Source: Sphacelaria rigidula
Lineage: Eukaryota > Phaeophyceae > Sphacelariales
Direction of reading: 5' to 3'
Assembly (NCBI GenBank): GCA_964200075.2
Contig: CAXNAA020000357.1
Span: 1 to 22,076, forward strand
Length of the DNA: 22,076 nt
Shown here: positions 1 through 9,745 of the stretch, in pieces
Position numbering within the stretch: position 1 is the stretch's first letter
Layout: each line of letters opens with the position of its first letter
Notes under the pieces: model-generated
Databases searched by the model: none
Told to the model about the DNA's origin: nothing
The model's input: only the letters and a program-made list of their open reading frames with translations
Program-made: the position numbers and the translations under genes

Positions 1-154
1 CGTCTCGAAAGGGAGGCGTGGTCAATGGTCAGACGACTAAGGCAAGCAACAAATGAGAACGCCCCCCCCCCCCCGGTGTCTCCGTCTCGAAAGGGATGCG
101 TGGTCAATGGTCAAACAACTAAGGCAAGCAACAAATGAGTACGCCCCCCCCCCC
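1..154 (+). repeat. Tandem pair of poly-C-ended dispersed repeat (family P)
   Basis: Two near-identical units start at 1 and 83, a period of 82 bases. Each reads CGTCTCGAAAGGGA, then GCGTGGTCAATGGTC, then AAGGCAAGCAACAAATGAG, and ends in a run of C. The same block recurs at about 9240, 12890, 15538 and 16054 on the plus strand, and inverted at about 11965. The unit is therefore the conserved 3' end of a dispersed element and not a local microsatellite. The first copy is cut by the window edge. Short open frames cross it on both strands but look like chance. Confidence 0.85.
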
Positions 155-1837
155 GGTGTACACACGAAATTTCCGGATGGGTGTGGTTTGATGGCCGAAG
201 AATCAGTCAATCCGAACACTCGATTCATGACGTCAAGAAACTAGTGGACAGTCGCCACGTCTTCTTCGCGAGACACTGCTAGAAGAAGTAAGTATGCAAC
301 AAAACAAGGCGAATCCTTGCATTTCTAGGATGCGTGTAGAAGAGGCGGAGTAGTGGAGGTGATACCCTGATAGTCGTACATGTAGACGGTATTTTGGATG
401 GTGAGGCAAACGAGAAGGGAGCTCAGTTACTTGTGAATGCTGACGCAGACTACGCAAAAGAATGTATCTAATGAACGTTCGGCTTCGAGCTCGGCTGTGA
501 TGTTTCAGGTGCGGCGATGTCCACAACTATTCACACACAACACTATGCGGCCCTGGGGAGAAACATGTCGCAATGGCCGAGAAGGTCAAGGACAGAATGC
601 TCGCAAGGGTGGAAGTGTCATTTTCGCGAGCGAGAGTAGTACTTATCGGCGCAGCCGGGGTTGTATTGTACGAGGACAATCACGGGACCAATGCTTTGCC
701 TGAAAACCTCATTAGTTCTGGCTATAGTAAGCACGTTGATGTGAGGTGAAATTTGTCGGCGATTTTTGTTTGGACGAATTATGCCGAGATCGTAGATGTA
801 GACTCGGGATAGCAGCATGCTGACAACCACCCACGTTTACACTCTTCTAAGGATATACCGGAGTGCATTAATAAACCTACCGGGTGACACGAAGGAGTAC
901 GCGATTTGTGTGCGTGTCGACGGGGTGTGTTAGCCCCAGATGTCGAAAAAAGTAATGCCTAAGAGAGAGAAATGACCGCATGTTGGGTGAAGTCATCTCT
1001 GCTACTTTGAGGGTGGTAGCTTTTCATAGGGCATTCTTTGACATAACCTACATTTTCTTGTAACAGCGTTTGTAATGGGCTGTATTGTTTGATGGCACGC
1101 AAGCGACGCTGGGATATTGTTTTTGGTACTTTGGGCAGCAGGAATGTTTCTGATACATAGTTTTCATTTTGAGCTCAGGTGTTGTTGCCTTTACGGTACG
1201 TCAGCAAACTTTGTTCGTTGAGAATAGTCTTTTTTTTGCTTGAAGAGCTAAGTCGTTCGTTCTCAGTAGTTGGAGGGTTTGTCACTGGCGTACTAGATCA
1301 GAGGGGTTGTTCATGTGAACAGAGTTCCCAGTGACAAATCTCCGTAGAATTGACGAGAGATTCGACTCACTACCTTGGCCTCTACGTAGCGGAGGGATCA
1401 ATTACATGACTATGGTCCGAGGTTCTGTGGCATGCCCACGCCATCACTCTACTCTACGACCCTTCTGATACTCTTTTTCGTGCTTTACTTCGACCTCTCT
1501 CTAACCAACAAGCGATACCATCATCTATCCTGTCAGGGGCCATTGGTTATGGAACTATTCATAGTATAAAGATCCGATCGCCCCAACCACCCCGAGCCCG
1601 CTCGCCCATGCTTTTTTTATTTGTACATCTTTCGGGTGAAATTGCCTTTGAAGTACACTGCCTCCCTACCCTGACATAAAGAAAAGCGCAAAGGCATCAT
1701 CAATGAACATATCCACCCCCACACCCGCATGCACCCTAGCGGTTTTTCCCCGCACGGGCTCATACGCACACATCCCGACACGAGAGAGAGGGCAGAGACA
1801 GGGACGAAGAGAAAGATAGAAACATACAGTCACAAAC
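155..1837. other. Presumed intron of the dynein light chain gene; no exon recognised
   Basis: I found no convincing coding exon on either strand here. The next exon of the dynein light chain should encode the conserved helical middle of p28, and nothing resembling it is visible on the minus strand. The simplest reading is one long intron running off the left edge. A GAGA-rich stretch lies at about 1781-1820. Small open frames at 233-526 and 618-830 show no recognisable domain. Confidence 0.45.
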
Positions 1838-2013
1838 CTGAAGCGTAATGACTGCTAAGCGCGTCGCCGGGTCCTTGCTAACGTACTGCATCCACGTTCC
1901 CGTCTCCTCCGTCCATTCCCGTGGCGGTAACATGGAGTTCACCATATCGTCCAACTGAGACGTTTTCCCCTGCTTCCCACCGCCATCACCCCCCTTGCCT
2001 CTCCTGTTGCCAC
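1838..2013 (-). CDS. Exon 2 of p28-type dynein light chain
   Basis: The acceptor is CATTTAACTGTTCAG followed by GTGGCAACAGG. The exon supplies two bases to finish the split glycine codon, then 58 codons. The first about 20 residues are a G/K/R-rich linker. From QLDDMVNSMLPPREW onward the match to p28 is dense. The exon ends at LQ in phase 0 before GTTTGT. Confidence 0.9.
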
Positions 2014-2459
2014 CTGAACAGTTAAATGGGTATACATTACTACAGTCCCAACTATACAGGACAATATCGTTTTCCTCTCGTCGCTAACCAACTCTATCGC
2101 TCTCATTCCCCACCTATACTGTTCCACCACCCCGCCGCATCGCGTTGTCGAAAAGCTCCCCCTTTGAAAGCAACAGTAGCGGGGATGCTGCATAGATCTG
2201 TCATGAATGTATCATGTTTTTCGTATGTCGCGGGATATGTACATGTTCTTTTAATCCCTACCCCCGCCTTCAACGACTCACCCCTACCGCTGCCGTTGGC
2301 TTCGGATGAAGGTTCGAGGCCAGCAAAGATTGGCGGGTCGTACTTGACCAGCGATTGCGGGATTTCGTTTGGAAACTGCATATGCTGCCCACCACTATCG
2401 AGTACCACAGCGCCTTGTTGCCCATCCGGTCCGCGTCCGATCATAGCATCAGGATCCAT
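1838..2459 (-). CDS. Axonemal inner-arm dynein light chain, p28/DNALI1 family (5' part, two exons)
   Basis: This is the N-terminal 118 residues of a p28-type axonemal dynein light (intermediate) chain, a subunit of single-headed inner dynein arms that power flagellar beating. Exon 1 (2459-2282) starts at ATG and contains SLVKYDPPI, matching the family's N-terminal LLKYDPP motif. Exon 2 (2013-1838) contains MLPPREW, TWMQYVS and PATRLAVITLQ, the family's ILPPREW / WxQxVSxxPATRxDVxxLQ signature. Splicing is GGTAGG-G|GTGAGT to TTCAG|GT and joins a one-base and a two-base part codon, so the frame is kept. Exon 2 ends CTTCAG|GTTTGT in phase 0, exactly where the family continues with EQLD. Family members are roughly 240-260 residues, so about half lies beyond the left edge or in an unrecognised exon. 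A glycine/lysine-rich linker straddles the splice junction. I see no frameshift or stop in the two exons. Confidence 0.9.
2282..2459 (-). CDS. Exon 1 of p28-type dynein light chain
   Basis: This exon has 59 codons plus one base. The start is the ATG at 2459, preceded by CACCGGCAA. The residues before LVKYDPP are not conserved in the family, so an upstream start cannot be excluded, but none is needed. The donor is GTGAGT (forward 2276-2281, read in reverse), close to consensus. The residues after the donor in the same frame lose similarity to the family, which supports the splice site. Confidence 0.85.
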
Positions 2460-2468
2460 TTGCCGGTG

Positions 2469-2490
2469 GAAGTCAACTCTTGTTGACTTC
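2469..2490. promoter_or_regulatory. Perfect 9-bp hairpin just upstream of the dynein start codon
   Basis: GAAGTCAAC, the loop TCTT and GTTGACTTC form a perfect inverted repeat. It ends 10 bases upstream of the ATG of the minus-strand dynein gene, so it would sit in the 5' UTR or core promoter. In RNA it could form a small stem; in DNA it could be a dyad binding site. No family is recognised, and chance is possible in 22 kb. Confidence 0.3.
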
Positions 2491-5129
2491 TTCGTGAAAT
2501 ATTAGTTGGTTTATGATTGACCCACGAGCGTTGTGCTGGCTTTGCTGTGCTATGCTGTTACTACTATGTACTTCCCCTGAGTATGAGGTAATGCATACAT
2601 AGAAAAGTGTGCAGTGGGTGCACAGCGAGATGGTAATATCAGCTCAACAGGATTTAACGTGGACAGCGAACCCGACACAGCGGATTGGCTCGTGAACTGT
2701 GAAAGATACGAAAAATGCGGCGGAATAAGTGAAAAAAGGTTCCGTTATCAAAATCGGAGTTCATAACACCTGTGTTGTTTTTTTGCTTCATCTCTTCGGG
2801 TGCGCTGCTTTAGTGAGTGGAAAGAGACAAGCCAGCAAGCCAGGAGACACAGAGGTGGAGATCTATCCTTCAGAAGTATGGTGAGGGTTACGAGGTATTC
2901 AGAGTTGCTCCTTCAACAAGCCCACATAACCGCCGAGTTTGTGTCGCCTTATTCTTCTGCCGTTGCGTACTCACAGCACCATTTTCCAGAACATCACACT
3001 GCAAATCCTTCCCACAGATAAAACGGCAGAGGATGCTTGCGGTATCAAAAGCCGTGGTCTAGAGCGGCCAGCTCAGTGCTCATTGCAGTACAGGAGCTTC
3101 AGACCAGCTGAGTCGTGCCCATATTACCGCGCTTTGCTGACCGGTATACGTGAGGTACTGAGTTCCAGCGTCGAGCGCTGTTTGGACGTACGTAAACAGT
3201 TCCTCCGCACCTCCGTTACGGTTGTCCCCTGTCTGTCCCGGCAAGTCTGGTCTCTTCGTACTGGACTGTGCGGTGCTTCGGCTGTTCTGTAGGGCTATGA
3301 TACAGTTATATAGCCTCCTGCCTTCTTCCCTCGAGTTTGTTGTCCTCAAGGGCACACGTAGTACAGTGTGCGAACTGGATAGTGCCGGCCACATGCGGTC
3401 GCGACACTATAATACCTGCCCACAGGAGGCAGCTGAAGTGGGGACGGGACGCACGTGAGGTGGCAGTGCGTAGTTGAGTTATCTTTGCTTCCCTCCTCTT
3501 CATACAGTTGGGTGTTGCTGATCGTCCTGTGCGGTATGGTCTGTACTGTACTGAGGGCGTGTTTCATCAACAATGACAAGAAAAGAAAAGTTGAATTCGG
3601 TTGATTTCGATCATTTTTGGATGTTGGAATCGGTTCAGCACCAGCAACAAAAATGCTCAACGGATATTAGGTTTGGGGTCAGAACAACCGACAGCGGACA
3701 GACTACGAGTAGTATAGCGGACCCAAGGGGTTCAAGTGCTGACGAGAAGGGTTGCACTGCACTGCAAAATAGTGCCCGATAGCCGGCCCGATAGCTCCTA
3801 CTTGACGATACGGCATCATGCACTTGTTGTGGGTCCCAAGCGTCAACAAATGGGGCTGTCGTGGTCGTGGACCGTTTGTGGAACCGCACAGCACAAGTGG
3901 TTTCAAAACTCCGAAGTGCACAGTTAAGGTTTGAGGCGTGAAGATCACACAATCGTTTGTATCCGTCCTTGATGCTTTTCCCAATACGGAACTAAATGCA
4001 CTCGATCGCAATACTGTATAGTGTATTCCGGTGAAGTGAGGCTGTCTGGAAAAGTGTTCGCGTTCTGATGTAGGTGTCTGTACGATGCTGTAGGGCCTGA
4101 AGTGTTCGACACGCGATTTCACTCCGGAACTTTCCGCACCTGACACAGTATATGTGTGTATATATATATATGGTCGATAGTTGCAATAGGTCTATACTTT
4201 ACGCAGTACATTTCTTGTCTGTTGCAACCATTGACCATATATTACAGAAGAGAGTTTCGGAAAACTCTTTTTTCTCATTTCAGAGTGCAAATATCTCAAG
4301 ATCAGAGTGCAACGAAAAATGATTTTTCCCTCCGTCAAATGTAGTATTCCCTCGACCTTTATTCGATGAGTTTTTATTTTATTTTATTCTGCTCTCTAAT
4401 CCTGATATATATTTCACCCTAAAATGACAAAAAAAGTGTTTTCCGAGACTCTCTCTTGTCCAATGTGTGGAACTTTCTTACACGCACTGACGTCCTGGTG
4501 AGCTTTTTACGCTGCCTCTCGAGAAAATCAATATTCTAACTTTTCGAGTGGGGTTTTGGGGTGTATGGTGGTGGGTTGGTTGACGATTAAATGTTGATTT
4601 GATGATTGATCATAAGCAAATCGACTTTTTGTTGATTGTTGATTATTCATTATCGATCAGCTGATGAAATGTCAATAATCTAATCAACGATCACGATGGT
4701 TTGGTTGTTTACGGAACTAGAAGAAGCATTTGCGTCGTGCAACGCAATTTTTTTGTCTTCGGCGCGCTGCAAGCTAACGATCGGTCTACTCAGACGATGA
4801 CATACGACCAGAGGAAATCCATGAGACATTGTCCACACATGGCAGTAGCAGCACACAACAGACCGCACGCCACACAGCACAGCAGTAGAGCAGTACGCTT
4901 ACACGCAACTCGACGCTACGAGTGGCGCGGTCAAACGCGATGTACGTGCTGCATCCGCCGCCGACAATGTTGCAGCGGAGTGTTCTCCCTCACTTGACCA
5001 CAGTCAAGCTGGAAGTACAGCCAATTCTGCCGTGTCGGTGGCACTGTCTGCCGACGGAGACAAAAAAGAAAATGGCCATGACTATTGAGAGGATGGAAAG
5101 GGCTCTGCACAGGAACTGGACAGTGCTCT
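2491..5129. other. Intergenic stretch, no gene recognised
   Basis: This lies upstream of the dynein gene on its other side. Overlapping short open frames in several registers (for example around 2800-3500 and 3570-4150) show no coherent domain and contradict one another. An AT-rich part (about 4560-4690) is dense in TTGAT/ATCAA words and contains GATCAGCTGAT. A short (TA)n tract lies near 4157-4171. A GTCCTGTGCGGTATGGTCTG / ACTGTACTG patch near 3524-3556 resembles the CTGTACTG-rich end of the tandem repeat at 14-15 kb. Confidence 0.4.
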
Positions 5130-5555
5130 CTACCACAGGCTGGTTTTCAAACTTTTGTTGAGGAAAACGACGTCCGTGTCCGCCACCCGATCCCCGCTCA
5201 GAGGGTTGCGCCTTTCGGTTACAACAAGGCCACCTACAGAAAACGCACGTTCAGACACGGCAGATGGCGCTTAGACCGCAAGGTACTTGGGGGCTAGGAT
5301 AGCGACATGGGGATGCACACCCTTGGCCTTCGATCACCACCCTCGAGGGCCGCCTGCGTTCATCACGTCTTACTCGGATACAGGGTCGTCCTCGTAGGAG
5401 GCCCATTCGGTGAGGACCTGATCTCTCTTGTACGCAATCCTTGTCGTCTTCTTCCTGACAGGGCCAGGGGAAGCTCCACCTTCGGCGTCCTTCTCTCGTT
5501 GCGTCGTTTCCTCACGACCTCCTCCTCTTTTTCACTGAAGAAGAGGAAGAGGTCG
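5130..5555 (-). pseudogene. hAT-family transposase C-terminus, decayed (left copy)
   Basis: Reading the minus strand leftward ending at the TAG (5132-5130) gives HPHVAILAPKYLAV, then a stop, then APSAVSERAFSVGG, LVVTERRNPLSGDRV and a tail ending SLW. This is the dimerisation domain at the C-terminus of hAT DNA transposases (motif YPxLAxLARKYL, then PSERxFS), needed for transposase oligomerisation. The frame carries at least three stops: before DVMNAGG, after GW where a second W is expected, and before APSAV. The catalytic D/D/E core upstream is absent. It is an inactive fossil of a DNA transposon. It keeps the PSER-like core that its mirror copy lost. Confidence 0.82.
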
Positions 5556-5854
5556 TAATGAAGCAGGCGCAACGGAAGGCGAGCGCCGAAGGTAAAGCTT
5601 CTCCTGGCCATATGAGGAAGAAGACGAAAGCGACTGTGTCCAAGAGAGACGAGATCCTCACCGACTGGGTCTTCGACAATGACGACAGCGTGTCGGAGGA
5701 AGACGTGATGAATGCAGGCGACCCTCGCGAGTGGTGATCGAAGGCCGAGCGCGTGTATCCCCATGTCGCCATCCTAGCTCGCAACCGTCTGAGCGGGGAT
5801 CGGGTAGCAGGCACCGTTATCCCCAACGAGAGCTTGCAGCACAACCTCTGGTAG
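5517..5854 (+). pseudogene. hAT-family transposase C-terminus, decayed (right copy)
   Basis: The plus-strand frame is open from about 5517 through an in-frame ATG at 5558 to a TGA at 5735-5737, then continues to TAG at 5852-5854. It reads an acidic patch (FFTEEEEEVV), a lysine-rich spacer, KRDEILTDWVF, EEDVMNAGDPREW, stop, SKAERVYPHVAILARNRLSG. DPREW followed by YPHVAILAR matches the start of the hAT dimerisation domain, in which the TGA sits where a second tryptophan is usual. About 80 bp covering the PSER core are deleted relative to the left copy, joining LAR directly to the NRLSGDRV part. It is non-functional. Confidence 0.82.
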
Positions 5855-5866
5855 AGAGAGAGCACT

Positions 5867-6633
5867 GCTGCGGTGCTTTACAGTATGACCTACTACTTTT
5901 CACTGTTGGTATTTAATGAAGTAGGGTAGGGTGTCTTCAAATACTGCTTGCAGGGCACCGGACGAGAGGAAAATATGTCATCCTGGCATACATGTCATGG
6001 GAGATGCGGGTGTTCTATCGCTGACGACGGTTTATGGGTAGTGGGTAGGACGGTACCGCATCGGTGTATCCGTCGTACCCGCAACGTGACGTACCGTAAA
6101 TCGTCATGTCCAATGAAGGATACTCCAGTATCATAAAAGTAGACAGGTGCATAGTGCATTGAGAAAATATCTCGCTATTACAGGTGGTGTCCATAGATGC
6201 GGCTGTGATAATACACAGAACGATGCTGCTGGTGTGAGCGCGTGTGCGGTGAGTTAATTCACCATGAAATATGGGCTCATTGGGTTTTATTTTATGCTGT
6301 AAAGCTTCCAAAACTTGGAGTCATCATGACTGGTTTGTGCAACTTACGTAATCATGATTACTTGAGGCAAAATTCTTATTCGTGAGGATGGTTGATTCAA
6401 ATCAAGCAATCAACCCCAGAATCATATAATGTTGACAAAATCAAGCCGATTTGGGGCAAATCATGAACAATCAAATTAACCCCAACTTATGAGTTGGTGT
6501 GCAACACTACACATACGGTACACACGTCCAGTACCAATTCGACGAACCGACCCCCCCCTTTTTTGCTGGGACTAATACAGCACGCAGGTAGGCTTTTGTT
6601 CCGTATGCGCGTTTTTTTCATTGAAATTACGCT

Positions 6634-6673
<40 letters not shown>

Positions 6674-6772
6674 TTTTTTAACCCTGTTGGTAGTGGCAAT
6701 GAAAAAGTGCTGATTTCGAGGTGCTGTTTTTCGAACGACATACGGTTGATTGTTTGCAGCTTCCACGCAACA
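5867..6772. other. Intergenic, AT-rich in part, no gene recognised
   Basis: No coherent coding frame is seen. It contains a perfect 14-bp palindrome GTAATCATGATTAC (6347-6360) followed by an ATCAA-rich segment to about 6480, and a (TA)n microsatellite at 6639-6671. The open frames crossing the (TA)n are low-complexity artefacts. Confidence 0.5.
6639..6671. repeat. (TA)n microsatellite
   Basis: About sixteen uninterrupted TA units are flanked by T-rich sequence. Shorter TA/AT tracts occur near 4157, 8507, 9505, 10199, 16823 and 19873. Confidence 0.95.
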
Positions 6773-7417
6773 CTATTTTGCCCAAGGCGGGTTTTTCAGA
6801 CCCGCGCGAGTTCTAAATCCCGGTGAATCGCGTAAATATCGCACCTCGATCCTTCCGCGTGTGGTAAGAGGATTCCTATGTGCTCGGCCATACCTATTTG
6901 TTTCTGTGATGTGGCTTATTATAGCACGCCTGCCGGGTGTTACTCGGGCGGGTACCACCTCCGGACTGCAGCACAACAATACTTCGGTGCGGTGCGTCAC
7001 CGCTATTAAAGTGTGACGTAGTGCCACACGGGACTGCATATATAAAACATGGGCGGTGCCGATTTTCGTTTGATGAGATTCAGCGGCCGCGATGCTGATA
7101 TTTGCTGTGTGCACAACGTTGAAACCACTTGACCCGTTGCGTTCCCTCATTGGATAAAAGTAATCCGACAGCACAGGGACAACATTCTTGGTGCGAGCAT
7201 GACGTAGCTGGACGGATTCTTCTGTGGCCTTCCACCGTACAATGAAACCATCCGGACGAATCATCGCCGGTTTGAATAACCGAATCCACGACTTCTCGGG
7301 CCTGATTGATCGAAAGAGAGAAAGAAGTCGACCGCTCGTCAAGCAGGCCTCCACGCAATGTTTGCGCCATTCCACGTGCCTGGGCTTCGCGTACCTGGGT
7401 TGCAACTCTGAAAACAA
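6773..7417 (-). CDS. Unrecognised 214-residue open frame, possible transposon or gene remnant
   Basis: This is the longest open frame in the window. I do not recognise it. The part around residues 45-115 reads like real protein (SWIRLFKPAMIRPDG, FIVRWKATEESV, VPVLSDYFYPMRERNG), with mixed composition and no low complexity. The last about 90 residues look less protein-like. Its first third overlaps copy A of the repeat family at 7210-7505, and the matching frames in the other copies are broken by stops. The minus strand also carries two acceptor-like sites there (TTGTTTTCAG and GATCAATCAG), so the true frame may be spliced. A second minus frame (7080-7451) competes over the same DNA. It could be a coding piece of a mobile element or chance. 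Confidence 0.25.
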   Translation of the reverse strand: MFSELQPRYAKPRHVEWRKHCVEACLTSGRLLSLFRSIRPEKSWIRLFKPAMIRPDGFIVRWKATEESVQLRHARTKNVVPVLSDYFYPMRERNGSSGFNVVHTANISIAAAESHQTKIGTAHVLYMQSRVALRHTLIAVTHRTEVLLCCSPEVVPARVTPGRRAIISHITETNRYGRAHRNPLTTRGRIEVRYLRDSPGFRTRAGLKNPPWAK

Positions 7418-7505
7418 AAGCGTAAGGATTGATTCCTACCGTACGAATCAATCACACTAAAATCAAGCAGTTTCCGGACGAATCGTTAATTCGTCCGATG
7501 CTTGC
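7210..7505 (-). repeat. Family Q repeat, copy A (inverted)
   Basis: Read on the minus strand this copy runs GGACGAATTAACGATTCGTC (hairpin), GGAAACTGCTTGATTTTAGTG, GATTGATTCGTACGGTAGGAATCAATC (near-palindrome), TTTTGTTTTCAG, GTTGCAACCCAGGTACGCG, AGGCACGTGGAATGGCGC, a pyrimidine tract, GATCAATCAGGCC, then GGCGATGATTCGTCC. It aligns along its length with copies B (8093) and C (10675). Its interior encodes ATQVREAQARGMAQTLRG, with the same frame partly kept in copy B. Confidence 0.85.
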
Positions 7506-8092
7506 AATGGTTGTTGTCGGTATTCTCTTTTCCCATATTTTCTTCTTCGTCAGCGCTTGAAGTAATGAGGCGTTTGGACCGGGGACGGGAGGGGAGGGTT
7601 CCCAAAGGGGTAAGCCCCCACTTTGAGCTCTTTTTATCGCATATTTAGCGCGCTTCATGCGCCTCCTTCGCGTCCTTGTTGTGGCATTTTGGCAGTATCC
7701 CCCCCACGAGGCGAGCCTTCTAGCATGAAGACAAGACGACAAGTTGGGCATTCGAAGTTGTGATATTTTATCATTAATTAAAAAAATGAAACTCTCAATC
7801 AGTCATTGAGTTTGAAGGCCACAACCTGCACAGCTACACTGTAACCCCCCACCGCGGGGTCGATTCGATCACCGCACGCCTTCTCCTGCCGGGAGTTCAA
7901 GCACCCCCTCAAAATTGAAAACACGCTCCGTAGACGCGGATGAAGGGTGTATAAGTACATACAGTATCCATCGCCACGAGATACCGACTGGGAAGCCTGT
8001 TCCTGTTGTCATCCGAAAACGACAGCAAGCCGTACCCTGAGTTCGCGCCTGAGGTCGCCGCCACAACATCGTCCTTCTCGGAACAGAACAAG
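7506..8092. other. Spacer between family Q copies, no gene recognised
   Basis: Mixed sequence with no coherent frame. A G-rich/C-rich patch at 7575-7620 and CCCCCCACCGCGGGGT near 7845 stand out. The two flanking Q copies point away from each other. Confidence 0.4.
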
Positions 8093-8350
8093 GGTCGGAC
8101 GAATGAACGATTCGTCCGGAAATTACTTGATTTTAGTGTTACTGATTCGTACGGTACGAATAAATGCTCACTCTTTGTTTTCAGCGTTGCAACCCAGCTA
8201 CGCGAAGCCCAGGCACGTGGAATAGCGCAGACGTTGCGTGGAGACTTGTTTGACGAGCGGTCGACTTTTTTTTTCTATTTTTCTTTTTCGATCAATCAGG
8301 CCTAAAAAATCGTGGATTTGGTGATTCGAATCGGCGATGATTCCTCCGAA
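8093..8350 (+). repeat. Family Q repeat, copy B
   Basis: It runs GGACGAATGAACGATTCGTCC (perfect stem of GGACGAAT with ATTCGTCC), ACTTGATTTTAGTG, GATTCGTACGGTACGAAT, CTTTGTTTTCAGCGTTGCAAC, AGGCACGTGGAATAGCGCAG, an expanded T-rich tract, GATCAATCAGGCCTAAAAAA and GGCGATGATTCCTCCGAACC. The coding-like interior reads ATQLREAQARGIAQTLRG but stops soon after NQA. Confidence 0.85.
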
Positions 8351-9009
8351 CCGTGAATTCAGCCCGCCATGACCTCGGGGGTTGCAAAGGGGAAAATAGC
8401 AAGCTGACGGACCTCGCTCCCGGTGTAGCCTGCATGCTGCTGTGTATAAACGAAGTCGATGGGCTTGGCTGTACGCTGTATAAGTGTACTACAGTATTAG
8501 TCTCAATATATATATATATGTTTTGAAACAACATAGTACCACGTATATAAAATATAAAGGGGAACGTTTTGCTAATCAGACCCGCACGCAACAAAATAGG
8601 ATCACGAATCACGACCATCGAAGTTTGAAGTATTGAAGCCTGAAGCCTTTGGGCCTGTCTGGTGACGAGTCACGCCACATGGAGCACTTGCGGCAGGAGG
8701 CGCATGACACAAAAATCGCAACTTTCTGCGAGTTTCAAGCATAGTAAGCTCGTGTGAAGCACACTAAGCTCGTTTTTAAGCTTTGTGATAAAGAGGTCTA
8801 TTCACGCTCAAAACCCCCAAATTAAGCAAACTTTAATGCGCGCATACGGAACAAAAGCCTACACGCAGTTAGGAGGTGATTGTGTGTGCAATGGGATTGG
8901 ATGAAATCCATGAAAGCGCTTACTCTACCTCACACTTGAGTTTCAAAGATCGTCAACAAAATGCTGATGTCGAACAGTCCCTCCTCCCCTCCCCCCCCCC
9001 CAAAGAAAT
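8351..9009. other. Intergenic, no gene recognised
   Basis: Short (TA)n near 8507-8519, a poly-C run at 8991-9000, and otherwise featureless sequence. The 5' untranslated part and initiator exon of the phosducin-like gene might lie here or in the next few hundred bases, but I cannot identify them. Confidence 0.35.
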
Positions 9010-9308
9010 GGGGCGTGTTAGAGGGGGAAATGTGGGAAGTAGACGAAGGTGGCATGAAATCGTTTGATACGTAAGGCCGTAGCAAGAAAACGACAGCTAT
9101 ACTAGGAGACAGATGGTGACCAAAGACGGCGAGTCAGGAAGGGGATCAGATGTGTGAAGAGGTTCGTGTGTACCGTATGGAAGAAACGTTACGAGCGCCC
9201 GAATGTCAGAGGTGTCTCTATCAGGAGTAGGAACGGTGCTCCGTCTCGAAAAGGGATGCGTGGTCGAGGGTCAAACGACGAAGGCAAACAACAAATGGGT
9301 ACCCCCTC
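9010..9308 (+). repeat. Family P element, long copy 1
   Basis: About 290 bases match the long copy at 12660-12954. Shared blocks are GGGGGAAA, GACGAAGGTGGCA, ATCGTTTGAT, ATACTAGGAGA, GAGGTGTCTCTAT, AGGAGTAGGAACGGTGCTCC, then the conserved 3' end CGTCTCGAAAAGGGATGCGT. It ends in a short C run (GGGTACCCCC). It has no coding capacity, so it looks like a SINE-type or other non-autonomous element. Confidence 0.8.
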
Positions 9309-9745
9309 GTGAGTGCACGCTTTCTGTAGAAGACAAAGCAACCCTTCGATAATGTCTATTATATTGTTGTGGCAATGAAGAACACGTGTTTGGATGTTCA
9401 GGTCATATATGTTCATATGTACACATCCACCCCTCGTTTCCTTCCCAGATGAAAGGTCGCGGCCACGCCCCATAATCCAGTTTATTTTATTTTACATTCG
9501 AGCATATATATATATATGTATACATACATACATACATATATTCCAGTGTAAACAATATACTCCACAGTAATTTACGTACATTTTCTTCAACGAAACAATC
9601 AACACGAATCCCCTCCAAAAAGTGCAGAAGTTGACCCCAAATTTGGTGGACGTGACGTGATGTATGATTTTCAAGATGTAACGTTTGTGACGTAACGTGT
9701 AACGTGTAACGTCAAGAGCCCTGCAAAATTGGTTGGTGAACACAG
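9309..9745. other. Upstream of the first recognised phosducin-like exon
   Basis: It contains a (TA)n/(ATAC)n tract at 9505-9540 and a small GTAACGTGTAACGTGTAACGTC direct repeat at about 9692-9713. No ATG here opens a frame into the exon at 9746 without splicing. It presumably holds the end of an intron whose 5' exon carries the start codon. Confidence 0.4.

Larger units (their letters stand above)
5130..5866. repeat. Large imperfect inverted repeat made of two hAT transposase fragments
   Basis: The left arm (about 5130-5537) and right arm (about 5538-5866) are reverse complements of each other over most of their length. Examples are ACCCGATCCCCGCTCAGA on the left against TCTGAGCGGGGATCGGGT on the right, and CCTTCGATCACCAC against GTGGTGATCGAAGG. 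The centre is CTTCTTCAGTGAAAAAGAGG read in reverse, a palindromic GA/TC-rich core. The right arm lacks about 80 bp that the left arm keeps at about 5213-5295. The arms have diverged by many substitutions, so the duplication is not recent. Confidence 0.88.

Noticed and set aside
2026-2505. 159-residue plus-strand frame
   Set aside because: It is the antisense shadow of the dynein light chain exon 1, its intron and the end of exon 2; the minus strand carries the conserved motifs and consistent splice sites.
5307-5764. Two similar open frames (plus 5307-5558, minus 5363-5764) that look like a duplicated gene
   Set aside because: They are out-of-frame or antisense readings of the inverted hAT fragments; the hAT motifs lie in other registers.
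9113-9118. ATG|GTGACC as the initiator exon of the phosducin-like gene
   Set aside because: It would splice in phase to GDLEDK, but it lies inside a family P repeat and has no other support.
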